From Trogon surrucura (lineage: Eukaryota > Chordata > Aves > Trogoniformes > Trogonidae), in NCBI GenBank assembly GCA_020746105.1, contig CM036617.1, positions 133,885,845 through 133,949,844 of the forward strand: 64,000 nt of DNA, written 5' to 3'. Shown piece after piece: positions 36,721 to 47,070 of the stretch. Position 1 is the stretch's first letter; every line of letters starts with the position of its first letter. A program made the translations under genes and the position numbers. Below the pieces are notes generated by a model that did not search any database, was not told the origin of the DNA, and saw nothing but the letters and a program-made list of their open reading frames with translations.

Positions 36721-38812
36721 CTCTCGGTGCAGAAAACCTGCCCGAGGCCCCAGCCTTTGTAGACCCACGTCCCCCCCCTCGGCAGCAGGAGCGGTGCCTC
36801 CTCAGGCACTACGGCCCGACAGAGGCCTGGTGGTGGTTTGGGCCCAAGAACGTCTTGGCAAAAACGTGTTTGAGGGGTGAGGGAAGAGACTTAGGTATCC
36901 CCTGGAACATGCAGATATGCATAAATAAGGCATGGAATGGCTAGAGAGGATGACTTGAGGTTGAGGAAAGGAAAGGCTGCTCAGAAAAGATCTTTTGAGC
37001 TGAGAATTAATGGGGATGGCTTGACAAGACAAAGCGTCACTTGGGGGATTGGTGTGCAGACGCTTGGAGAAACAGGATGGTGCGGAGGGTTCTTTGCAGG
37101 GCTGGGAAACGGAAAATGAGGCATAAATTTTTCTACCGTGTTCTCTCCCCTGACAACAGCTGAAGCAGCAAACCTCCCTCCCTTGACAGAGGCTCAGAAG
37201 AACAAACTGAGGCACCTGTCAGTTGTCACTCTGGCTGCCAAGATCAAGGTAGTGGCCCTGTTTTTCCCTGAGTTGTCCTTCCGTGGGGATTACCTCATGC
37301 TCATTACTGTCATGTTTCCACAGTGCATCCCCTACTCGGTGCTGCTGGAGCAGTTGCAGCTGAAGAACGTCCGGCAACTGGAGGACCTGGTGATTGAGGC
37401 TGTGTATGCAGATGTGCTGCGAGGGAGCTTGGATCAGCGGAACCAGCGCCTGGAGGTGGATTACAGCATTGGGAGGGACATCCGGAGGGAGGAGCTAAGC
37501 TCCATCACCCGCACATTGCAGGAGTGGTGAGGAGGAAGACCCCAATACTAACACCCAAAAAAAAAGGTTGCAGGAGTGGCCGATGGCGTCCCTGGATCCT
37601 CTGTATTTCGCTGAGGGATGGTGTTGGGAGATGGCCTACTCAATTCCCTTTCCCATACTCCAGCGGAAAGTAATTTTCCTAAAAGAATATTCCAAATTCC
37701 TCTGTTTGTTGCTGAAGGGTGATAAGACCACAGCAACCTTTGTCTTGTCCTGGCTGCTCGTAGGAGGCTTCCTGAGTTTATACCTGTAGTTCCTCACTGC
37801 GTTATTATGTTGGACTCCTGCTCCTGTGTCTTCCCTGCCTCGTGTTGCTGTCACCGTCTGGTTTTCTTGGCCTCTAGAGTTGAAATCTTGTCATCTTTCG
37901 TGTTTCTTTCTATGCCATGTAAATTACATGGCCTGTTCAGTTCTGCATCTTCTCTCCAGGTGCCAGGGCTGCGAGGTGGTTTTGTCGGGCATTGAAGAAC
38001 AGGTTAGCCGGGCCAACCAGCATAAAGAGCAGCAGCTGGCGCTTAAGCAGCAGATAGAGAGTGAGGTGAGTGGGCCGAGGAGGGAGTGGCCAGTGCCCCT
38101 CACTTTAAAATAACTAGAACCAGTACCCTATGTTTGTTACAGTCTTTGCTCAAGTCGGGCATTACTTTTTCCTTAGGCCAGACCACCCTCCCAGAGGGTT
38201 GTGCCTGAAGAAGTCCTAAATCAAAACAAAAATAACAAGCTCAAACCCTTGGGAAACTTCTTGGTTATTGCTTTTCTGCTGTTACAGGTGGCAAACCTGA
38301 AGAAAACTATTAAAGTGACGACAGCAGCTGCTGCAGCAGCCACATCCCAAGACCCGGAACAGCATCTAACAGAGCTCAGGGAGCCGGCCCCTGGCACCAA
38401 CCAGCGCCAGGCGAGCAAGAAAACTTCCAAAGCCAAAGGGTGAGGAAGTGGGGGCAAACGAGCAGAGCCACTCCGTGTTGCTGTGTTCAGGGAGAGCCGT
38501 GTTTCAGAGCAGTGAGGTTACTGACTGCAGGAGTCTGCTCCCTGGGCAGGAACTGATCAGAGATATGGTCCCAGCTGAGCTTTTCTCCTGAAAACTTGAG
38601 ATCCTGCAAACTTGAAATCTCTGCAGCACTTGGTTTGAAGCAGAGTTCAAAAGGCTTCCTTGTGTTCTCCTCTCGCAAAGAACAGCTCCTCTTCTTTGTG
38701 GGTGTTTAGAAAAGGCAGGCAGGGATGAGCTTGAGTGTCCACTCTGAATTTTTATTTTTTCCCTCTCCGCAGGCTCCGGGGCAGCGCGAAGATTTGGTCT
38801 AAATCAAACTAG
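36277..38812 (+). CDS. COPS7A: COP9 signalosome subunit 7a (COPS7A), complete, seven coding exons
   Basis: A PCI-domain subunit of the COP9 signalosome, the complex that removes NEDD8 from cullin-RING ubiquitin ligases (the catalytic step is in subunit 5; subunit 7 is structural). Coding exons: 36277-36438, 36572-36647, 37160-37248, 37324-37526, 37960-38065, 38288-38439 and 38773-38812. They total 828 nt and 275 aa, the same length as human COPS7A. Near-identical blocks include [73 protein letters not shown] and the tail [18 protein letters not shown] ending KIWSKSN. The PCI domain covers roughly residues 30-165, followed by a helical segment and a basic tail. The C-terminal tail identifies 7A rather than 7B. 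The initiator has a strong context (GCCATGG). All introns are GT-AG and the shortest is 75 nt. Confidence 0.97.
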
Positions 38813-39649
38813 TTGGATCTCCCTTCACAACTGGGAGGGTGAGAGGAAGATATTTGGGGGATGGAGGGGTGGCAAGGGTCCCAAGTGTGATGCTTCTGAG
38901 CTTCTTTCTGAGATCTATCTTACCAACTCATTCTCCTGCATGTTTGTTCTACTTCTTACCTTCTTCACCGACTTCTTCGTCAGCATCTCCCAGCTTTTCA
39001 TCACAGCATTTCACATTCTTGAGCTTCCAGTTGTGTGTGTTGCTTTTGTCTTCCCCTACCGCTCAACCCCCCATCGCCACGGCCACGTGTTTCTTTCTCT
39101 CTCCCTGTCTTTTGACAGGTCAATTTAAAGAGCCATAAAGCTGTTGTCAGTCACCTTCGCACCCACAGAGCGTCACAGAAGCTTGGGAAGAGTGCGCTGG
39201 TGCTCAGCAATCATTTTGGCTCTATGAGACTCCCTGGGATACTTTGCTCCAGGATACAGCTGCCATCTTTGATTGTTATCTTTGTTTTGCTACGTGGGAG
39301 GGTAGTTTTTGAAGGGATTCTTTTAAAAATATAAAAATATATTATAAATATATATAAAACAACAAAAATATAGATCTATGGACATATCTATACAAGCCTG
39401 TGCTCATGTGGTGGTGTCTCTGTCTCGTATACTGATGCTGGGTGTTCCAAAGTCAGTCAGGGTCTCTGTACAATTTCTGCGTGGAGCATCCTCAAAAGAC
39501 TTGCTTCCCTTTCCAAAGGGTAGTGCCACAGTACCTCTCTTGGGCCAAGAGTGTGTAAAGCAGGAATGAATCATAAACCTGATCTAAGTAGTCGCTTGTG
39601 TGATTAATTCGTACGTGAAGTGTTGAAAACGGGTGCTTTTCAGGTAGTC
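38813..39649 (+). other. COPS7A 3' region
   Basis: It follows the TAG stop. There is a strong acceptor-like sequence (pyrimidine tract then TTTTGACAG) just before 39119. A very AT-rich zone (39326-39372) with ATATAAAA-type words may hold a non-canonical poly(A) signal. No AATAAA is present close to the stop, so the transcript end is open. Confidence 0.4.
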
Positions 39650-39840
39650 TCAGAGGAAGATGTGGAGGCTGAGAAAAAGATTCCCATTCGCATCAATGCC
39701 GCGCACCCCGTGACCGTGGGCAAAACGGAAAGGGATGCAGGGACTCGTCTGACACGAGTGGAAGGTCACAGAGTTGATGCCCATCTGGGCGGGTTTGGCA
39801 GTATAGATGCTGCTTGAGCCGTTCTTGGGTATGTTGGAAT
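39650..39840 (-). other. Unassigned exon-like block, open on both strands
   Basis: On the minus strand a long T tract followed by AACCAG ends at 39841, a strong splice acceptor. It is followed by an open frame with coding-like codon choice (many AAC, AAG, ATC, GCC, CAG codons) containing GSSSIYTAKPAQMGINSV and ending TGA near 39650. The plus strand is open too and is preceded by TTTTCAG at about 39641. CpG content is higher than in the flanks. I recognise no protein family, and it could be an exon, a retrocopy fragment or chance. Confidence 0.3.
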
Positions 39841-42800
39841 CTGGTTAAAAAAAAAAAAGACTTCTGTGAGATGCCCAGAAAAAAACCCATCAGATTCTTC
39901 AGAGGAAGCATCTCAGAGAGTGTCTTGAAGCCGTCAGATGAGCGCCAAGTGTCTGTCACCGTTTTGCTGATCTCAGTTGACACCGCGACTCCCACTCCTG
40001 TTTGGTTCTGCCCCTCTCCATGTGCCAACACTACAGTTTGATTCCCCCAGCCTGAGTTTCTGTGTGTGAGGAAACCACCAGAAAATTAATCCGATGAGAG
40101 AAAGCCCTGATCTTTGTCCAAGTGGGGGCCTCTCCAATTTGTTGGCCTGGGTGAGTTCTTCTTCTGGGTCAACTCCCTTAGCAGACAAGTGAGAGCCAGA
40201 GCAGAGGCAGCGTGAGTGGCAGCAGACCTTGTTATGGGGATGGGATGGGATAGCGAGACCACGTTTGTTTCAGTGGTAGTGTTTTGCTAAGTCTGGACTG
40301 CGGTAATATGGCGCTAAGTTTTGGTGGGGAACCACTGTCAAACTGAACCCATAAATTCAAATTTAAGTGGTTTCCTTCGCTGTGTGTAAGGTCAGAGGGC
40401 AGGGCATGCTGGCCAGCTCTGACAGCGGCAGGGGTGTGCTGAGCTATCCCAGGGTGACTGTGGTCACCAGCTGAGGTCTCCAAGAGGTCAGGCAGTCCCC
40501 CATCTCCCCGCCTCTCTGCGTCCCAAGGCATCACGCCCTCTTAGCTGTAGTCATCTGGCACAGAGGTGCTAAGTAGGAGAGGTTTGGTGTGAAGTTGTCC
40601 AGATGAGAAGCGCAAATCCGGCTGCAGAAGCGCATAAGGGGGCAACTGACTCAGGGTTGTTTCAACTCGCCTAGGGAGGTCTGACTTAATTTGCAGCGAT
40701 TGGGAGTCCTGCCTTCCATAAGCTGCAGGAAAAGGGGTTGCTGCAACGCTTCCAGCTTGCTTAAATTACCTCGAGCCTTCTGGATCACATCACCTTCATC
40801 TGTCTCACTTGGCAAGGAAAGTCTCTGTGCTCACTGTGTTAGCAGTTGTCTGTGAGAAGCAATCACGGCTGTGCACATCTGAGTCTCCTGCTCCCTTGGA
40901 AGGGGCCTGTCTGGGACAGAGGTGCCAAAGGGGAGGGGATGCCTGGTGAGCCCTGAGCACCTGCCAAGCCTCTGGCACCTCACGCCCTGCGGAAGAGGAG
41001 CTGCTTGTGAAGCTGTTGAGGTGCGATGTGGGAGAGTGAGGAGAATTGGCTCAGATGGAGCTGAGCAGCTGGACAATGCAAATGTCCTAACAGCCATCTA
41101 AAGTCCAGCAGGAGCTGGGATGGAGAGGTGGCACCTCCAGGGAGAGCTGAATATACCAATAACAGAGGAGGATATTTGTGCCTCACAAGAGTCCCACTGT
41201 GGCTTAGGAAGAGCAGCCACAGCAGCTCTTTGTTCCAAGAGTCTCCGCTCCTCTCTGACCTGTTGGGATTTGCTCTCTTTAACCACACCGTGGCTATTAC
41301 GCACAAAGTGTCTTTTAGATGTCCTGGATCCACAGTTTAAATCCAGGCTGCAGGGCCCCGGGAGCAGAGTTGGAAGCATCCCTGAGCCAGCACTTGAGAC
41401 CTCCATGTGACCGCATTTGAGCACCCTGCAGGGCACACGGCAAGGCGGAGACGCACCCGGGCTCTGTGCACATGCTGACGTGGGTCTTGTGAGCACAAAA
41501 CCCCCACATGTCGATGACAGCAGCCAGAGCATGGACCAACATGTTGTCCCAGGGAGTTTGCCACACCAGCCCTGGGCTGTGCTGAAGCCCCAGGGTTGGT
41601 TCAATCAGAGCTGGTGCGTGTCTGCCTGCATCCTTCTGCCTTAACTCTGTTTTGTGGCATCCAGCTTGCCCTCCTCTCCAAGGCCCAGCTCAACTCTCTG
41701 GCTGTGGCATTTGCCAAATGTGGCCACAGGCTTTGCTTTCCCTTCCTGTATTCTTTGCCCCTCTCAAGGCTGGTTGTGTTGTGGTTTCCAGAAGAGTTTG
41801 GGATTAAATGTATTTGATCAAGGGGCACCTGCACAGCTCTGACAGTCTTCTGGTTTGTTTACTTTTCACACGGAGCACCTTTTAAGACCTCCATTAAGAA
41901 AAAGGAAGTGGAAGGTAGCATATAATATTACTTCAGACCTTTGGTATGGCTGAAAAATAAATGAGAGGTGTGCAGTGTGGAATGAAAATATCATTGCAAA
42001 TTGCCATGTCAGATGGGAAACAGCAGGCAGGAGCATAGGTTTCCCTTTGTTCTTCACCTGAAAACCACGCGCTTTATTTTCCTGCTCACTTCAGCTGTGA
42101 CTCTGAATTTCAGTGAGAGAGGATGTGAAGATTAATTAATTAGTTAACATTTGTAAATCACTTTGAAGATGGCAAGAGTGAGATAAGTACTGAGCATAAA
42201 ATAAAATTTCATTTTAATTTAAAATATCTTTGTGTTTTAACTCTGGGAGTTTTTTTTGTTTGTTTGTTTTTGGTTCTTTTTCCCAAAGAAAAGACTTAGA
42301 AAACAGATCCCAAATAGAGTAGAACAGAAATACCTTGACATGCGACACCCTAAGACCTGGCAAAAGAATGAGGCTTAGAGGATTGTGAAGAGAGGGTAGG
42401 GAGAAGTGTTCATCCCAGCCTGAGGAACAGGAGATCTGCCAGCCCTAGCTCAGCTTTTGCAGTGATTCACTGCAACCTTCTTATTGCATTAATGAGGGAA
42501 CAATTTCTTCTGGGGAGCTGGCTGCTCCCCTTGGAGGTTGTGGAGGTGACAGACACAACACTGCCAGCAGCCTGGCATCTGCTTCGGTGCCCGTCTGTAC
42601 CTGCTAAGAAGCGTAGCAGTGAGGCAAATGCCCTGCAGGACATGTGGGAGGTTGTCCCCATCCTTTAGTGCTTTGTGCTGAGGGACCTGTGGAGATAGAG
42701 GCAGTCTTTGGGCATAACATCCTCCAGCAGGTCTCCTCTCAAAAGAGGCCAACATTTTGTTTATGGGAGTTGCTGAGGCTGCCCTTGCCACTGTTCTCCA

Positions 42801-44029
42801 AATGAGCCATTTAAGGATTTGTTTCTTGTTTGTTTTTTGACAAGCAGGAGGGTTGATGCGTGTGAAAGTATCTGTGTATCTGTCTGTGTGGTCCCCTGGA
42901 GCTTCACGAAGGGATGCCTTGCCTCTGCTCCTGTGGGACATTTGCTCACCTCCTCTCCGAAGGATTTTTGTGGAAAGAAGGTACCTGACAGTCTGGTCTG
43001 TTGGGTGAACTGACACAAATGTCCCGATTCACTTCCCACGGGGCTGCACCTTAGAAAAGCTCACTGCCAACAGCAGCCACTGAGGGTTGTGCCTGCCTCT
43101 TGCCATGGCTGGACCAGCGTCCCTGGCTCTGCAGGACTACGACACAGAGCAAAGTAGAGGCATCAAAAGAATCCCACAGTCCATGTCGGCAGCTGCAAAT
43201 GAAGGTCTCAGCTCTCTAAAATCCTTCTTATCTCCTTTCAATGCCCTGGGATAGCTGCTAATTTTCCTTCTGTGACCCCTTTCCCTCTCTGCCATCCTCC
43301 ACTTGGTGTCAGCCTGTGTTCCCACCTGCAGGGCTCTCTTTCCTCATCCCTTTTCCTAGAGTACTAGTCACTGCTTAGATGCAATACTCAGGAAAAAAAA
43401 ATAAAAATCAACAAAAGCAACCTGTTATCTCTACTGGTTCCTCAGCCACCCACCTTTTGGATGCTTCTCTTCAGGGCTGCTGCAGTTTTTCGCAAGCATC
43501 CCTGATGCTGCAGCGTAGGGCTGGGCTGGATTTTTGTCTGGCTGGATTTTTGTCTGTTGGTGGCTAGCCCTGCCACTGCCAAGGAAAGGAGTTCATTTGC
43601 AACAGAACTCTTTGTGCAATGTGCAGTTATATTCATGTTGCGATGAATTCAATAGATACCAAAATGTCACATGGATTCAAGAGCTGTGACCCTCATACAG
43701 GTAACAAGAACATCCAGAATTACTGTGGTATTTGTGGATGCATTGAAAGTGACTCTACACACTCCTGCTCCGAGGCAAAAATGAAGCTCCAGCCCCCTCG
43801 GATCAGGAGAAAATGGTTTTGGAGAGGCTTTGCCCTGTTTCCTGCAGGTTTCCCTGCATCTGCCTCTGAAGCATTCAGCACTGCGTTCGAAGCACGAGAA
43901 GGTGGATGATCTGTTTCGTGGGAGCAGAAATGAGAAGTAGGCTCCTGGTGACTGAGTGTAATCCTTTACCAGTACTGTCTCATAAACCCCTTGTGACAGC
44001 TTCTCAAGTGCCAAGCAAAACCTGGTAAT
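39841..44029. other. Intergenic DNA between COPS7A and MLF2
   Basis: A (TTTG)n-like run lies at about 42250-42270. Overlapping minus frames of up to 175 codons at 41098-41604 and 42489-43016 have no domain and no splice support. Nothing else was recognised. Confidence 0.45.
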
Positions 44030-44345
44030 TTTACCGTCCTCACTAGTCCCCTTGGCAGGCTGCCCCAGAACCTGACTGCTGTAGTGATTAGAAAGTTTTT
44101 CTAATTTCCAGCTTAAATGGATTCACAGCTTGTTTATACCCTCTTGTCCCTGTGCCACTGCGGCTTTAGCTGAACCTGTTCTTCCTCCCTGGTGTTTATT
44201 TCCCTTGAGTATAGACTTCACTTTGCTTAACTAACCCCTCATACTTTGTGAGCTCTCCATAGCTTATAGGCTATCCTACGAGCTTGTTCTTACTTGCACT
44301 TTAAATTAAGCTTTCTTGGCTAGAAATGAGCACAGTTCTCTTCCC
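44030..44345 (-). mobile_element. Old CR1-like LINE 3' region
   Basis: Read in plus, 'ccttggcaggctgcccc' then 'agaacctgactgctgtag', 'agaaagtttttctaat' and 'tataccctcttgtccctg' follow the antisense of the 3' region of old CR1 copies (family form 'ttagaaagtttttcctaat ... cttgtcct'). It is strongly diverged. Confidence 0.6.
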
Positions 44346-44579
44346 CAGGTGAAGTCTGATCAGCATCTTGCATAGCAACAACAACATGTACCTGTAGCTA
44401 CTAGAAGTGCCTCCTGGACTGCACGTGTCTTCTCCTCGATGCCTCCTTGTAGAGGAATTTCTTGTGGAGCAGAGGTGCGGTATTACTTTAAAGACGTGGA
44501 CAACCCAGCTTAGGCCTAAACAAAGGCTCTGTCCTTGAAGCTGCCTTGGAACACAGGGAGGAGGAGGTTTTATCTGTTT

Positions 44580-44859
44580 TGTGAGAGCTTTGCGAGATGC
44601 TTGGCTGGAGGTGCTGGCCCCGGGGGGGAGAAGGGGGGGCGAGAGCCGCTTGCATAGCTGAATGGCACTACCCAATAAAACACTGGCACGTGTAAACCTG
44701 TAACTGACCAACTCTGTTAAGGGGCAGGCGCGGGGACACTGCTGAACTGTATATATTGAGCTGTCCGGAGCAATAAAGAGAGGACAATCTGTAGCCATAT
44801 TGGTGGGATGGTCGTTAACTTGGCCGGCTCTCCGAAGGGACCCTTCTAGACCTCCTCAG
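44580..44859 (+). mobile_element. LTR-like element, possibly a decayed retroviral solo LTR
   Basis: It starts TGTGAGAG and contains TATATAT at 44750-44756 and AATAAA at 44772-44777, in the order and spacing of a retroviral U3-R boundary. The following sequence 'tattggtgggatggtcg' is in the style of an alpharetroviral U5. A second AATAAA lies at 44674-44679. Near-identical 9-mers flank it: TATCTGTTT (44571-44579) and TAGCTGTTT (44860-44868). The end lacks a clean terminal CA, so the boundary and family are uncertain. There are no internal viral genes. Confidence 0.4.
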
Positions 44860-46109
44860 TAGCTGTTTACAGTTGTTATATGATTCAGTGGTGATTCTGA
44901 GTCTTTCTTCTCTTCTGCTGCTTATAATCAAAGAGGCTCCAGTTTACAGCTAAGACGGTCCTATGAGCTTTTTCCCTTTTACTTCATGCTACTAACTCCA
45001 GTCCCTTTGCTGTTCAAGGTCACCTACATTCTCCTATGTGATACCCTCCTCCAATTTGATGATGTATCTGGGGTTTATTTACTCGTGTTTATTTTTGCAA
45101 TATTTATTCTCTTTTTCTCTTATTAGTAAGGGGTGGATATCACAAGGCTAGTATCTCTACTTCCAGTTTACCTCTGATCGCTATGGCACCAGTAGTTAGA
45201 GAAAGGTAGTGTCTATTCTATTCCATTTCCTTTTCTCCTCTCCAAGTTTGTATTAAGTGCCCTCAGGATTTACAAACCCAGCCAGCCAAAACAGCCGGAT
45301 GTGAGGAGACAGCAGAATTAATGATAAGCCAAGTGGAGTTCCCCGACATGGGGACATTTTTTTAAGTATTGTCTTTAAAAAAAGAAAATTCCTAGATGAG
45401 AAAAGTAGTTAAAACAGGGCTGAAAAAATAAAATAACTTTTAAAGTGTTTTGGAAAGTAGAAAAAATGTTGCAAAAACCCAACAAGTCATTTTAACCTAG
45501 ACCCTGTATTGAGATTTATTTAAAATCCTGTCGTTCTCCAGCACTGGAGTCAATGCCAGGCGAGTGGTGTTTGCCTGTGGGATTTTTATGCTCCTGCCCC
45601 ATGGAAGTGCCCATCGGTTGCCCAAACAAACCACTGTGCTCACAGACTACTCCGTTTCCTGCAGCTTGCTCCATGGGCCCATGTGCTTTGAAGTCCCCAT
45701 CAAGTCACCAGCTCTCTTCCTCCCCTTCCCACCCTGCCCTGCAGTTTAGCACCCGGGCCAGCCTGCTTTCCTCTCTGATTCACGGATTTGTAAAGCCTGA
45801 CGGGACAGGTATAATCACATCATTTGGCTTCTGAAGTGGCCAAGAGCTACCTCACCCCATTCCCGTGCCCACTCTCCAGTTTCTCTCTGAGACACCCCAT
45901 CTAGGTTTGGAGTAGTGAGAGCTGGAAAACCCAGGTATGCTCCAATGATGACTCTCCCGTGGAGGTCTGCATCTCGTTCCCAGTTCCATCATTAGGTAGG
46001 TGCAGGTTTTCTGCTGGGTTAAAGGGCCCTCTACTGTCAGAAGCCTCGTTCTCCTGTGGGTAATGTCAGCTTGTGCTTGAGCGATACAAGATCTGGCACA
46101 AGAGTCTTG
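44860..46109. other. Intergenic DNA, nothing recognised
   Basis: No gene or named repeat could be supported. Confidence 0.45.
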
Positions 46110-47070
46110 AGCCCACGTTGTCTTGCAGTGCTGGTCAGTGTTCTCAGGATTCAAGTTATCTTTGTTGCTCCCTTTTCGAGTCCCTTCTAATCTTTGGTGT
46201 CCTTTGTGTTGTACACTCAGATTTCACACGTGTCCTTATTGGGATATAGGGGTGTCCTAGTTTGAGCTAAACAGAACCAATTCTGTTCAGTGATTTTACT
46301 TTTCAGCTCAGTCTCTTCTAAGAGGCTGCACCTTCTGAAGTTAGCAGCATGATTTTGCAGACAGTGTCTAATACTACAAGTGGTAACACCTGATGTTTAC
46401 AGTTACTGTCTGGGATTAGCTATTGCTGATCTTTGCTCCTATAAGTGACCAAGGCCATTGCTGGATCTGTACCATGCTGGGGGTGCTGAGATGTAAAAGG
46501 GTCACAAAGAAGTAAAAAGTCACCCCTCTGGGGAAGAACAGACAGGACAGGTGATCTAAACCTGACCAACATATGCATCATATTCAGTATAAAGCTGAGG
46601 GATCACAGGGGTTAAGCCCTCTTCTTCAGTGGCTGGCTTCTGAGGAGGACTCTGTCCAATCTGCCTTTGACACCGATCCTGAGTTCCTGAATCCAGCTCT
46701 CATGCTCCTCTGCTGCTGAGCCTGGGGCTTTCCTGGTGCCGCCTGCTTTGCAGCATCAGTGGGAATTGCTATCGAGGGGGGTGGGAATCAGGTTCAGTAT
46801 CAGATTTGTATGTATTTGTATGGAGTTCATTATTTTTATTATTCCTTATTAGTACTACTATTGCTTATTAAAGTTGTTTTAGTTTTCCAATCCATAAGCC
46901 TCTTTGCCTTGCTCCCTTTTCCCCTTTAGGGAGAGAGAAGGGTTATCAGAGAGCAGCTGTCATTTATTTCGTGCTGGCCCAGCCCTAACCCTTGACAAGG
47001 GGAGAAACTTTACCTCCCTTCTTGGTGAACGCAGCTTTATACATCCAAGCATAAATCATCTCCACTGATG
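46110..47070 (-). mobile_element. Old CR1 fragment split by an LTR insertion
   Basis: The left half (46110-46252) in plus reads 'ctttgttgctcccttttcg' and 'tcctttgtgttgtacactc', the antisense of CR1 sequence. The right half (46998-47070) continues with 'actttacctcccttcttgg' and 'gctttatacatccaagcat', which is the next part of the same antisense consensus. The solo LTR at 46253-46997 sits exactly between the halves. Confidence 0.65.
46253..46997 (+). mobile_element. Solo LTR of an avian ERVL-type endogenous retrovirus
   Basis: It is a 745-bp element starting TGTCCTAGTTTGAGC and ending CCTAACCCTTGACA (TG...CA), a start and end typical of an abundant bird LTR group. It has TATAAA at 46588-46593 and ATTAAA at 46867-46872. 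The 5-bp target duplication is perfect: AGGGG at 46248-46252 and again at 46998-47002. Five base pairs fit class III (ERVL) integration. No gag, pol or env sequence is attached, so the provirus was lost by LTR-LTR recombination. Confidence 0.9.
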
